Positions 1 through 11,380 of a stretch of DNA of 64,000 bases are shown piece by piece (within the stretch, counting starts at the first letter, position 1; every line of letters begins with the position of its first letter). Under the pieces are notes generated by a model. It did no database searches. It saw only the letters and a program-made list of their open reading frames with translations, and was not told where the DNA came from. The stretch covers positions 1 through 64,000 of the forward strand of contig NZ_JAKYXC010000017.1 in assembly GCF_022538185.1 (NCBI RefSeq). Direction: 5' to 3'. Both the position numbers and the translations under genes were made by a program. The stretch is from Microbacterium sp. CFH 31415. GTDB lineage: Bacteria > Actinomycetota > Actinomycetes > Actinomycetales > Microbacteriaceae.

Positions 1-170
1 CATACGCCAACCCCAAAAAGAGGCTGGACTTGATCCAAAGGAATCTCAAACGATCAAAAAATGACCGACGAGGTTAATTGGCATTTGACAAGTGCACGCT
101 GTTGAGTTCTCAAGGATCGGACGCTCCAGCGCACGACGGATCTCTGACCCGCCGCACCAACTGGGCAACT
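1..170 (-). other. 5' leader of an rRNA operon; 16S gene lies left of the window
   Basis: Read on the minus strand, this is the transcribed leader of a ribosomal RNA operon. It holds the conserved actinobacterial antitermination/processing block (92-113) followed by an AT-richer stretch running out of the window toward position 1, where 16S would begin. No protein gene is convincing between 1 and 459. From 205 to 459 I see only GC-rich intergenic sequence between the rRNA promoter and the end of the DUF4184 gene, with no recognisable element. The 16S gene itself is not in the window, so the call rests on the leader block and the promoter. Confidence 0.75.
92..113 (-). promoter_or_regulatory. 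boxA-like antitermination element of the rrn leader
   Basis: On the minus strand this reads TTGAGAACTCAACAGCGTGC and two more bases. It matches the boxA-type block found in actinobacterial rRNA leaders, which recruits Nus factors for antitermination and takes part in 16S precursor processing. It lies about 60 nt downstream of the proposed start site. Confidence 0.7.
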
Positions 171-175
171 TCACA

Positions 176-204
176 ATCTTATCTCGCCGTCGCGATCGCG
201 TCAA
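176..204 (-). promoter_or_regulatory. Promoter of the rRNA operon
   Basis: On the minus strand a -35 TTGACG (199-204) and a -10 TAAGAT (176-181) are separated by exactly 17 bp, close to the primary-sigma consensus. Transcription would start near 169 and run off the left edge into 16S rRNA. It is among the best consensus promoters in the window, as expected for an rrn operon. Confidence 0.75.
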
Positions 205-459
205 CTTGACAGGATCCCTCGGAGCGAGGCTCCCACCGGTCCGGCGAGCCGGAGATCTGCCGAAGCGGATCATGGTGGTGGGGGTGGTTCGCTGCTTGAG
301 GGGAGCCAGGCCTTCCGGCCTTCCGCTCTACCCTTTGGGGCGAACAACAAGAACATTACGCGAGCCCCGCCCGCACGTCGAATCGGCGGCGCAGCCCGGG
401 CGTGTCGCGCGTGGACGCGCTCACGTGCGCGCGAGAAGAACCCCTGATCGCCCGGCGGT

Positions 460-1302
460 TCAGTTCGGGACGGCCGAACGACGGCGCCGTGCTCGCCCCA
501 GCTGAACCACCACGCAGAGCACGACGGTCAGCACCCCCCACACCGCACACGCCGGCGGCAGCACCCGGTACGCCAGGTGCTGCATCGTGAACTCCGTCGT
601 GAGTGGTCCGAGCATTGCGAGTCCGGCGAACCACGCGCCGACGAGCACGATCGGAAGCGAGGCCCACCACGTCGCCCGCAGCCATGACGGCAGCGCGCGA
701 TCGACCGCGGGCGCGGCATCCGCTCTCTTCAGCCAGAGCAGTCCCCACACACCGATGATCGAGAGCCCCACGACGCTCGATCCGTGCTGGAGCCACTTGA
801 GCCCGAGCAGCGGGCCCCACTGCTCGGCGAGCGCGGGGATCGCCGCCACTCCCCCGCGTCCTTCGTGGGTGAACAGGTCCCACACGATGTGGGTCACCAC
901 GCCGATGACCAGCGACAGCACGAGGAGCAGGATGCCGGCCCAGCGCACCCGCCAGCGCGCCCCGCGGGCGTCGGAGTCCACCCGCGTCACAGCGAACGTC
1001 TCGCGAACGCCGTCGAGCGCGCCCCGATCCCACACCGCGGGCAGACGCGAGGCGAGCCCACCCGGCGAGAGCTCACGCGCTGCCGGCCGCAGCACCGATC
1101 GCCAGACCAGCAGCAGAAAGAGCGCGAGCAGCACCGTCGCCGGGAGCCACATGAGGTCGTGCGTCACGCCGTAGTGGAGCGGCAGCCCGCGCACGAAGAG
1201 CGGCAGGTCGGGTGCCATCGCACCGATCGCGATCGCGGCCGGCACCAGCGGCGTGCGGATGAACGGCAGCGCGACGACCGCATGGCTCGGCGTGAAGGGC
1301 AT
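460..1302 (-). CDS. DUF4184 family integral membrane protein
   Basis: 280 aa, opening with MPFTPSHAVVALPF, the hallmark of the DUF4184 family. Six or so hydrophobic segments alternate with short charged loops: N-terminal 13-33, about 55-65, 120-140, a central pair around 175-195, and C-terminal segments at 205-225 and 245-265. Conserved-looking His and Asp residues fall in and near membrane segments (PSH near the start, LHYGVTHDLMW around 42-52, THIVWDLFTHEG around 136-147). No biochemical function is established for the family. It starts only 12 bp after the tyrS stop and is probably co-transcribed with it. The end at 460 is followed by the rrn promoter region without an obvious terminator hairpin. 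Confidence 0.8.
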   Translation of the reverse strand: MPFTPSHAVVALPFIRTPLVPAAIAIGAMAPDLPLFVRGLPLHYGVTHDLMWLPATVLLALFLLLVWRSVLRPAARELSPGGLASRLPAVWDRGALDGVRETFAVTRVDSDARGARWRVRWAGILLLVLSLVIGVVTHIVWDLFTHEGRGGVAAIPALAEQWGPLLGLKWLQHGSSVVGLSIIGVWGLLWLKRADAAPAVDRALPSWLRATWWASLPIVLVGAWFAGLAMLGPLTTEFTMQHLAYRVLPPACAVWGVLTVVLCVVVQLGRARRRRSAVPN

Positions 1303-1314
1303 GCCGCTGCGGGA

Positions 1315-2616
1315 TCAGCCGTTCACGAAGACGCCGGCGAGCGTCTTCTTGCCGCGGCGCAGCACCGACACCCCGCCGGGCAGGTCACCGGTCACGAGAG
1401 CCGACTCGTCGACCTTCACACCGTCGAGCGACACGCCGCCCTGGGCGATCGCCCGCCGCCCTTCGGAGAGGCTCGAGACGAGTCCGGTGTCGACGAGTGC
1501 CTGCAGCACGCCGGTGCCCGATGCGACCGTGGCGTTCGGCAGCTCCTCGAGCGCCTCGCGCAGCGTCCCGGCGTCGAGAACCGTCAGGTCGCCTTGACCG
1601 AACAGCGCCTCGGATGCCGCGATGACCGCGGCTGCGGCATCCACTCCGTGAACGAACGTCGTGACCTCGCGGGCCAGGCGGCGCTGAGCCTCGCGCCGGA
1701 ACGGCTCGGCCGCGACCAGTCGCTCGTACTCCTCGATCTCGTCGCGCGTGAGGAACGTGAAGATCTTGAGCCGCGCGATCACGTCGGCGTCGTCGGTGTT
1801 CAACCAGAACTGGTACATCCGGTACGGGCTGCACATCGCGGGGTCGAGCCAGATGGCGTTGCCCTCGCTCTTGCCGAACTTGGTGCCGTCGCTGTTCGTG
1901 ATCAGCGGCGTGCCGATCGCGTGGACGTGCACGCCCTCGACGCGATGGATCAGGTCGGTCCCGCTCGTGAGGTTGCCCCACTGGTCGCTGCCGCCGGTCT
2001 GCAGCACGCAGCCGTACTGACGGTACAGCTCGAGGTAGTCCATGCCCTGCAGGATCTGGTAGCTGAACTCGGTGTAGCTGATGCCGGCCTCGGAGTTGAG
2101 GCGTGCGGCCACGGCGTCCTTCTTGATCATCGTGCCGACGCGGTAGTGCTTGCCGATCTCGCGCAGGAAGTCGAGCGCCGAGAGGGGCGCCGTCCAGTCG
2201 AGGTTGTTCACGATGCGGGCGGCGTTCTCGCCCTCGAAGCTCAGGAACCGCTCGACCTGTGCCCGCAGGTAGCCGACCCACTCCTCGACGGTCTCGCGCT
2301 CATTGAGCGTGCGCTCCGCCGTCGGGCGGGGATCGCCGATGAGCCCGGTCGAACCGCCGACGAGACCGAGCGGCTTGTGTCCGGCGAGCTGCAGCCGGCG
2401 CATCGTGAGCAGCTGCACGAGGTTCCCCAGGTGCAGGCTCGGCGCGGTCGGGTCGAAGCCGCAGTAATACGTGATCGGGTCGCCGGCGAGAAGGGCGCGC
2501 AGCGCCTCCTGATCGGTGGACACATGCACGAGTCCGCGCCACACCAGCTCATCCCAGACGTTCTCGAACGACGGGTCGTTGGCGGGGGCGGTCGCGCTCA
2601 CAGAGCTGTTCGACAC
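1315..2616 (-). CDS. tyrS: Tyrosyl-tRNA synthetase
   Basis: Class I synthetase that charges tRNA-Tyr in the cytoplasm; 433 aa, the usual bacterial length. The HIGH-type motif appears as LHLGN near residues 61-65, the tyrosine pocket TGGSDQWGN near 207-215 and the KMSKS-type loop as KFGKS at 246-250. A C-terminal S4-like RNA-binding segment follows from about residue 365. The open frame continues upstream, but the GTG at 2614-2616 is preferred because the protein then matches family length and a -10 element TAGCCT (2624-2629) sits 7 nt upstream, suggesting a leaderless message. No T-box leader is visible. Confidence 0.95.
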   Translation of the reverse strand: MSNSSVSATAPANDPSFENVWDELVWRGLVHVSTDQEALRALLAGDPITYYCGFDPTAPSLHLGNLVQLLTMRRLQLAGHKPLGLVGGSTGLIGDPRPTAERTLNERETVEEWVGYLRAQVERFLSFEGENAARIVNNLDWTAPLSALDFLREIGKHYRVGTMIKKDAVAARLNSEAGISYTEFSYQILQGMDYLELYRQYGCVLQTGGSDQWGNLTSGTDLIHRVEGVHVHAIGTPLITNSDGTKFGKSEGNAIWLDPAMCSPYRMYQFWLNTDDADVIARLKIFTFLTRDEIEEYERLVAAEPFRREAQRRLAREVTTFVHGVDAAAAVIAASEALFGQGDLTVLDAGTLREALEELPNATVASGTGVLQALVDTGLVSSLSEGRRAIAQGGVSLDGVKVDESALVTGDLPGGVSVLRRGKKTLAGVFVNG

Positions 2617-2654
2617 GCGTGCCAGGCTATCAGCGCGGCGCCCCCGTCCCGTTC

Positions 2655-3602
2655 TCAGACGGGCTCGTCGAGGCGCGCGAGCTGCTCGGGCGAGAGCTCG
2701 ATCCGCACGGCGTCCATCGCGACATCGAGCTGCTCGAGCTTGCTGCCGCCGAGCATGGGACGGATGCCGCGAGCGACGTGCCACGCCAGCACCGTCTGTC
2801 CGCGCGAGGCGCCGAGCTCGGCCGCCACCTCGTCGAGGGCTTCGAGCCGCGCCGTCGTGCCCGGGTGGTCGTAGATGTCGGAGATCGGCTTGGTCGGGTT
2901 GTCGTAGGCACCCGAGAGCAGCGGCGTGTAGGCCCACACCTCTAGCCCGTGCGTCTGGGCATAGTCGCGCTGCTCGTCGCTCAGCACGCCGAACGGGTGA
3001 TTGGTCGGGTTCGTGCCGGGACGCGGCCGCAGGTACGTGCTGTTGTGCTGCAGGGCGTCGATGGGCGACGCGCCGAGGTGCCGCGCGTGGGCGCGAGCGC
3101 GCTCGACCCGCCAGGCGGGGTGATTGGATGCTCCCACCCGCGCGACGCGTCCGCTCTCGGTCAGTTCGGCCAGCGCCTCGACTGTCTCCTCGATCGGCGT
3201 CGCGCGGTCTTCCATGTGCAACCACAGCAGATCGACCGACTCGAGTCCGAGTCGTTCGCGGCTGCCGGCGAACGCCTCGCGCACCGCGCGCCTCGACAGA
3301 CCCTCACGGCGCAGTGGGAAGGCATCCGCCCACAGCGGTTCGGCACCGAGCTTGGTCGCGATCTTCACGCGCTCGCGCACACCCGGCCGCCCGGCCAGCC
3401 AGCGCCCGAGGACACGCTCGCTCGCCCCGCCCCGCCCATCGTCGGATGCCCAGAAGGCATAGCAGTCAGCGGTGTCGATCCAGACGCCGCCGCGCTCGAC
3501 GAAGCGGTCGAGAAGCGCGAAGGACGTCTTCTCGTCGACGGCGGTGCCGAACATCATGGCGCCGAGGACGAGTGCGGAGGTGGGGGAGGCCGAAGGGGTC
3601 AT
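2655..3602 (-). CDS. Aldo/keto reductase
   Basis: 315 aa NADPH-dependent oxidoreductase of the AKR superfamily (TIM barrel). Visible family marks are the N-terminal LGAMMFGT strand, WIDTADCYAFW with the Asp/Tyr of the catalytic tetrad near residues 42-47, ATKLG near 81, LLWLHMED carrying the His, and the C-terminal cofactor-binding segment GGSKLEQLD. The substrate cannot be deduced. The ATG at 3600-3602 is chosen because a MerR-type promoter places its -10 six nucleotides upstream. The divergent merR is degraded (3661-3867), so control of this gene has probably changed. Confidence 0.85.
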   Translation of the reverse strand: MTPSASPTSALVLGAMMFGTAVDEKTSFALLDRFVERGGVWIDTADCYAFWASDDGRGGASERVLGRWLAGRPGVRERVKIATKLGAEPLWADAFPLRREGLSRRAVREAFAGSRERLGLESVDLLWLHMEDRATPIEETVEALAELTESGRVARVGASNHPAWRVERARAHARHLGASPIDALQHNSTYLRPRPGTNPTNHPFGVLSDEQRDYAQTHGLEVWAYTPLLSGAYDNPTKPISDIYDHPGTTARLEALDEVAAELGASRGQTVLAWHVARGIRPMLGGSKLEQLDVAMDAVRIELSPEQLARLDEPV

Positions 3603-3608
3603 GAATCC

Positions 3609-3639
3609 AGCCTGCAACCTGGAGTCCACTCCAGGTCAA
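3609..3639 (-). promoter_or_regulatory. MerR-type promoter/operator of the aldo/keto reductase
   Basis: On the minus strand the -35 is TTGACC (3634-3639) and the -10 is CAGGCT (3609-3614), with an over-long 19-bp spacer typical of MerR-activated promoters. The spacer carries a perfect 9-2-9 inverted repeat, ACCTGGAGT-N2-ACTCCAGGT (3617-3636). The reductase ATG follows the -10 after 6 nt. MerR-family activators twist such promoters to realign the two hexamers. Confidence 0.8.
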
Positions 3640-3660
3640 GTCCTACCCTGGGATCCATGA

Positions 3661-3867
3661 CGACCGATCGGCAAGCTGCGGCGCTATGGCGAGCTCTGCC
3701 GTGACGAGACCACCGTGCCCGACCGCGTCGCCCTCCTCGAGGAGCACGCTGCTGCGGTCCAGCACGAGCTCGACGCCTTGCTGGCCCAGCAGGCCAGACT
3801 CGCCGAGAAGCTCGCCTGGTACCGCGGCGAGCTCGCCGCGCGTCAGGCAGCGGAGATCTCGTCGTAG
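3661..3867 (+). pseudogene. Remnant of a MerR family regulator (C-terminal half only)
   Basis: The frame encodes about 68 residues: RRYGELCRDE, then a long amphipathic helix with LLEEHAAAVQ and ARLAEKLAWYRGELAA, which is the dimerisation helix of MerR regulators. The N-terminal winged HTH is missing. In this frame a TGA (3658-3660) directly precedes the fragment, and the nearby ATG (3657-3659), probably the original start, is in a different frame and stops after 14 codons. This fits an internal deletion plus frameshift that removed the DNA-binding domain. The 3' end overlaps the convergent VOC gene by 25 bp. An intact operator remains next to it. Confidence 0.75.
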
Positions 3868-4193
3868 AGGCCGATGATGTTGCCCTCGGAGTCCTTGAGG
3901 TAGACGTATCGTGCCGTCTCGCCCATCGGCTCGATCTCGCCGAGCTGCTCTCCGCCGTGGGAGACCGCCAGAGCGACGGCATCCTCGATCTTGTCGACAG
4001 TGAACACAACGGTCGGGTGCGGAGTCGGGCCGCGCATGTGGAGGTCGCCGTTCACGCCTTCACCATCGGGCTGTCGCAGCAGGCCCATCTCGTCGCCCCA
4101 CGGCTCCCACTCGTACCCCAGGACACTCCGATAGAAGGCCTGCGCTCGCGCGATGTCATCGACCGGGATCTCGAAGTGCTCCATCTTCGCCAT
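3843..4193 (-). CDS. VOC family protein (glyoxalase/dioxygenase fold)
   Basis: 116 aa single-domain vicinal-oxygen-chelate protein. The start KMEHFEIPVDDIARAQAFYRSV and the C-terminal YVYLKDSEGNIIGLYDE are classic halves of the beta-alpha-beta-beta-beta module. Metal-ligand candidates are His at residue 5 and Glu near 107. The enzymatic role is unknown; members include glyoxalases and stress or resistance proteins. The ATG at 4191-4193 is used because a GGGAG ribosome site precedes it. The 3' end overlaps the merR remnant on the other strand. Confidence 0.8.
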   Translation of the reverse strand: MAKMEHFEIPVDDIARAQAFYRSVLGYEWEPWGDEMGLLRQPDGEGVNGDLHMRGPTPHPTVVFTVDKIEDAVALAVSHGGEQLGEIEPMGETARYVYLKDSEGNIIGLYDEISAA

Positions 4194-4308
4194 GGCGACC
4201 ACGCTCCCACGAGCATCGGACAGAGGGAAGACCGATTCCCAGGATAAGCACTCACACTTAATCAATCACTTTTTAGCATGGGAGCTTATGTAAATCATGC
4301 GCACAGGC

Positions 4309-4314
4309 TAAACT
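4309..4314 (+). promoter_or_regulatory. Possible -10 element of the SatD-like gene
   Basis: TAAACT at 4309-4314 has a weak -35 TTATGT (4286-4291) 17 bp upstream in an unusually AT-rich stretch (about 4250-4345). An AAGGAG ribosome site lies just before the ATG at 4350. The hexamers are imperfect, so this is tentative. Confidence 0.35.
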
Positions 4315-4349
4315 GATCTCACTTCAGCCCTGAGGCAAAAGGAGAAGTC

Positions 4350-4946
4350 ATGTTCGTGGTGACGGCGGACCAGCGAGACAGTCAGGCGAACGACGACCTC
4401 GTTCCCGCAGGCCTCCACGCGATCAGCGCCGCGGCCGGGCCGCGACTCTCGCTCGCCCCCGAACGGACCGCGGGCGACGAGATCCAGACCGCGATCGCCG
4501 ATGCCGCCGGCGCCCTCGAGATCGTCCTGCAGCTCACCCGGCTGGGCACGTGGAGTGTGGGGATCGGGGTCGGCGCGGTCGAGGAGCCGCTGCCGGCGAA
4601 CGTCCGCGCCGCGCGCGGTCCGGCCTTCGTCGACGCGCGCGATGCGGTGGACCGCGCGAAGCGCGCACCCACCCGTGTCGCGCTCACCGCCGGCTCGGAA
4701 GGACAGGATCCCGAGGCCCTGCTCCGTCTCCTCATCGAACTGCGAGACCGCCGCACCGCCGAAGGCTGGGAAGTGCACGATCTGCTGGCGGAGGGCCTGA
4801 ACCAGCGCGATGCGGCGCGGCGACTCGGCATCTCGGAGGGCGCGGTCAGCCTGCGCGCACGCAACGCGGGGCTCCGTACGGAGGAGGCCGCCGTGCCTGC
4901 GGTGCGACGACTCCTCGCACGGCTCGACGACCAGGTCAGCCGGTAG
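4350..4946 (+). CDS. SatD-like protein with C-terminal helix-turn-helix
   Basis: 198 aa. The N-terminal part (1-100) resembles SatD-family proteins: MFVVTADQRDSQ at the start, a central TAGDEIQ, a GIGVGAVEE strand and ARGPAFVDARDAV. The C-terminal part (about 145-185) has a helix-turn-helix, LNQRDAARRLGISEGAVS, suggesting DNA binding. SatD was named from a streptococcal acid-tolerance locus and its biochemistry is unclear. AAGGAG sits 5 nt before the ATG. The next gene, a membrane protein 134 nt downstream, is probably its partner, as SatD genes often neighbour small membrane proteins. The family assignment is moderate; the HTH is clear. Confidence 0.65.
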   Translation: MFVVTADQRDSQANDDLVPAGLHAISAAAGPRLSLAPERTAGDEIQTAIADAAGALEIVLQLTRLGTWSVGIGVGAVEEPLPANVRAARGPAFVDARDAVDRAKRAPTRVALTAGSEGQDPEALLRLLIELRDRRTAEGWEVHDLLAEGLNQRDAARRLGISEGAVSLRARNAGLRTEEAAVPAVRRLLARLDDQVSR

Positions 4947-5080
4947 CGCGTCGACCATGTCGAGGAGCCCATCGTCCGCCGATGCTGACGCGGGACGTCG
5001 TCCTCGGCGAACCTCCAGAGGCGCGCTCACGTCCTCGAATCGCCGGTCGGCCGTCCGACCCGCGTGCGAGACTGAGCGGC

Positions 5081-5680
5081 ATGGTCATCCCCCCCGATCT
5101 GCTCCTCCCCCTCGCGCTGTCGCTGTTCCTCTTCGTCACCCTGAGCGTCGCTCTGATCCTCGTCGTGCTCACCACCCGCCGCCCACGCGAGATCCCGCTG
5201 CTGATCGCGGGGGGACTCGTCATCCTCGCCCTGCTGGTGGTCGTGGTCGCACCGTTCAACGTGCCGCCGTTCATCGCGGTGTTCATCGCGCTTCTCGGCA
5301 CGGCCCTCGCGGCCGCGGGCGGAAGCCCCGTGACCCGGCGCGTGCTCGAGGTCGCGACGCACGGGCGGGTGCCCGAGGGCGATAACGGCGGAATCCTGCT
5401 GCGCCCTGCGACCGTGGCGGGGATCGTCGCCGACGACGCCCCCGCGCGCGAGGTGCTCCGCGGCGGCACGACGATCGGCTACCTCGAGCGACTCGGCGTT
5501 GCGATCGCGATCATCGTCGGCTTTCCCGAGGCGCTCGCCGTGGTCGTCGCCGTGAAGGGCATCGGACGCTTCTCCGAACTCGCCGCCGCCGAGGCGCGGG
5601 AGCGTTTCATCATCGGCACCCTCGCGAGTCTGCTCTGGGCATGCGTCGTGGGCGGCCTCGTGCGCCTCGCGATCTGGTGA
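5081..5680 (+). CDS. Membrane protein paired with the SatD-like regulator
   Basis: 199 aa. Three hydrophobic helices lie in the first 75 residues (about 5-27, 38-52 and 54-76), then a soluble loop of about 60 residues (RVLEVATHGRVPEGDNGGILLRP...), then two C-terminal helices around 133-153 and 178-196. The segment GGTTIGYLERL-GVAIAII-GFPEALAVVVAVKGIGRF is distinctive, with E/K/R residues next to membrane helices. Function is unknown. The ATG at 5081 begins the hydrophobic region directly. Linkage to the upstream gene suggests a regulator and membrane partner, but that is inference. Confidence 0.7.
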   Translation: MVIPPDLLLPLALSLFLFVTLSVALILVVLTTRRPREIPLLIAGGLVILALLVVVVAPFNVPPFIAVFIALLGTALAAAGGSPVTRRVLEVATHGRVPEGDNGGILLRPATVAGIVADDAPAREVLRGGTTIGYLERLGVAIAIIVGFPEALAVVVAVKGIGRFSELAAAEARERFIIGTLASLLWACVVGGLVRLAIW

Positions 5681-5696
5681 CCGCGGCTCGTCGGTA

Positions 5697-7136
<1,440 letters not shown>

Positions 7137-8339
7137 CTACCGAGGCCTCAGGTCGTCGCCCCGCGGCGTGACGTCGGCGACGAGGCGTGCGGAACGGTCG
7201 ACGACCCACTCCAGCGGACCCCGCCCGACCAGCAGAGCCCACACGGTGCACACGACGACGGTCGTGATCGCGAGCGGCCAGAAGGGCTCGAGCGCACGGA
7301 AGCCGGCCAGATCTCCCGGCCGGTCGAGCACGGCGAGCGCGACCAGCCACCACACCACGAGCTGGCCGACGTACGCCGTGAGCGGCATGGCGCCGACCGC
7401 GCGCAGCGGCAGCACCAGCCAGACGAGCGCCGTGTGGCACAGCAGCAGGCACGCCGCGATCACGGCGAGCGCGAACCCGCCCGACCCGATGACCTCCAGC
7501 AACCCGGTCGAGTGCGGTTCGGCCGTCCACAGCGCCTCGGCGAACGACGCCGGATCGGCGTCGTCGCCTGCGCTAGCGGCATCCGCTCCATATCCGATGA
7601 GGGCGAGCGCGGCACCGGCGCCGAGCATCCACAGCTGGACGGAGGTGCGCAGGATGCCGGCGCGTGCGACTCCGAGCCCGGCGAGGAGGAACACGATCCA
7701 GGTCGTGAACGGGTAGTGCCAGCCGATCGCACGGGACAGCGCGACGCCGGACATCGTCTGCCACAGCGGAAGATCGTCGATCGCGACCTGCACGACGGGC
7801 ATGACGACGGCGAGCACCGCTGCCACGAGCAGGAGCGTCCGCGTGCGGAGGGTCAGCAGCGGGACGGCGAGGAAGAAGAGCAGCGCGTACGTGGGCAGGA
7901 TCACGTACACCGGCACGCCGGTGAGGACGAGGAAGATGCCGATCAGCCAGATGAGGATCGCGCGTACGACGAGCCGCAGTCGCGCCTTCCGCAGCTGCTC
8001 GCCTGCTGGCGGCGTACGGCCGCCCGTCGCGAGTCCGATCGACACCCCCGCGAGCGTGGCGAACAGGATCGACGAGCGCCCGTCGACGACGGCGATCCAG
8101 GTCGTGGCATCCGCCCAGTCGAAGGGCTCGGTGATCCAGAGCAGGTGCGCCGCCAACATGCCGAGCACGGCCAGACCGCGCGCGAGATCGACCCCCGCGA
8201 TGCGCTGCGGTCCGTTCAGGCGCTCCCACCGGGACACCAGCCAGCCGCGCGATGCGGTGTCGGGCCGGCGTTCGGACGCATCCCGCGCGCTCGGTTCGCG
8301 CTGCTGACGCTGTTCGTTCGGCGACCCGGCGCCCTCCAC
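7137..8339 (-). CDS. DUF1624/DUF418-type membrane acyltransferase
   Basis: 400 aa polytopic membrane protein. After a charged N-terminus of about 35 residues comes RIAGVDLARGLAVLGMLAAHLL, the start of the heparan-alpha-glucosaminide acetyltransferase-like (DUF1624) domain, and the C-terminal half, with LRAVGAMPLTAYVGQL, matches DUF418-type proteins. About ten hydrophobic helices are visible. Relatives transfer acyl groups to envelope glycans or small molecules; the substrate here is unknown. It is wedged between argF (10 bp upstream) and argH, where argR and argG stand in many actinobacteria. It has no evident arginine role, so its position is probably historical. Confidence 0.78.
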   Translation of the reverse strand: MEGAGSPNEQRQQREPSARDASERRPDTASRGWLVSRWERLNGPQRIAGVDLARGLAVLGMLAAHLLWITEPFDWADATTWIAVVDGRSSILFATLAGVSIGLATGGRTPPAGEQLRKARLRLVVRAILIWLIGIFLVLTGVPVYVILPTYALLFFLAVPLLTLRTRTLLLVAAVLAVVMPVVQVAIDDLPLWQTMSGVALSRAIGWHYPFTTWIVFLLAGLGVARAGILRTSVQLWMLGAGAALALIGYGADAASAGDDADPASFAEALWTAEPHSTGLLEVIGSGGFALAVIAACLLLCHTALVWLVLPLRAVGAMPLTAYVGQLVVWWLVALAVLDRPGDLAGFRALEPFWPLAITTVVVCTVWALLVGRGPLEWVVDRSARLVADVTPRGDDLRPR

Positions 8340-8349
8340 CGCGACGCGC

Positions 8350-10480
<2,131 letters not shown>

Positions 10481-10484
<4 letters not shown>

Positions 10485-11380
10485 CCGAGGACCACCTCTG
10501 TTCCGATTCCCTTGCTGGTGAAGATCTCCACGAGAACCGAGTGCGGCACGCGCCCGTCGATGATCGCGGCCGTCTCGACGCCGCCCTCGACGGCTTCCAG
10601 GCAGGCCTGCATCTTCGGGATCATTCCCGACTCGAGCGAGGGCAGCATCGCCCGGAGCTCGGTCGAGGTCAGGTGCGACACGAGCGAGTCGCGGTTCGGC
10701 CAGTCGGCGTAGAGGCCGGGGACATCGGTGAGGACGACGAGCTTCGCGGCGCCGAGAGCGACGGCGAGGGCGGATGCCGCGGCATCCGCGTTCACGTTCA
10801 GCGAGTGCCCCGGGTGGTCGAGGTCGGGCGCGATGCTCGACACCACGGGGATCCGCCCCGCGGCGAGCTGATCGAGCACGGGCTGCGGGTCGACCTCGAC
10901 GACGTCCCCCACACGCCCGAGGTCGTGCTCGACGCCCTCGATGACGACCCCGCGACGGCGGCCGCCGAAGAGGCCGGCGTCCTCGCCGCTGAGCCCGGCG
11001 GCGTGCGGGCCGTGCGCGTTGATCTTGGCGACGAGCTGCGGATTGATCTGCCCGGTCAGCACCATGCGCACGACCGAGATCGCCTCGGTCGAGGTGACGC
11101 GGTAGCCGCCCTTGAACTCGCTCGGGATCGCCAGGCGGTCGAGCATCGACGAGATCTGCGGGCCGCCGCCGTGCACTACGACGGGTTTGACGCCGACGTA
11201 TCGCAGGTACGCGATGTCGGCGGCGAAGGCGTCCTGCAGCTCGTCGGACACCATCGCGTTGCCGCCGTACTTGATGACGACGACCTGGTCGCTGAAGCGC
11301 TGCAGCCACGGCAGCGACTCGATGAGCGTGGCGGCCTTGACGCTCGCCTCGTCGGGATCGGTGTCCTGGATCTGGGTCAT
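10481..11380 (-). CDS. argB: Acetylglutamate kinase
   Basis: 299 aa amino-acid kinase that phosphorylates N-acetylglutamate, often the arginine-inhibited step. Motifs are [10 protein letters not shown] near 34-43 (ATP phosphates), [14 protein letters not shown] near 67-80, a [10 protein letters not shown] regulatory-type segment and [13 protein letters not shown] near the nucleotide site. An N-terminal extension before the kinase core, as in arginine-sensitive hexameric enzymes, is present, so feedback inhibition is plausible but not shown. ATGA overlap with argJ. The D-A-A-A-S codons form an 18-bp palindrome (10771-10788) that recurs in ftsK. Confidence 0.96.
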
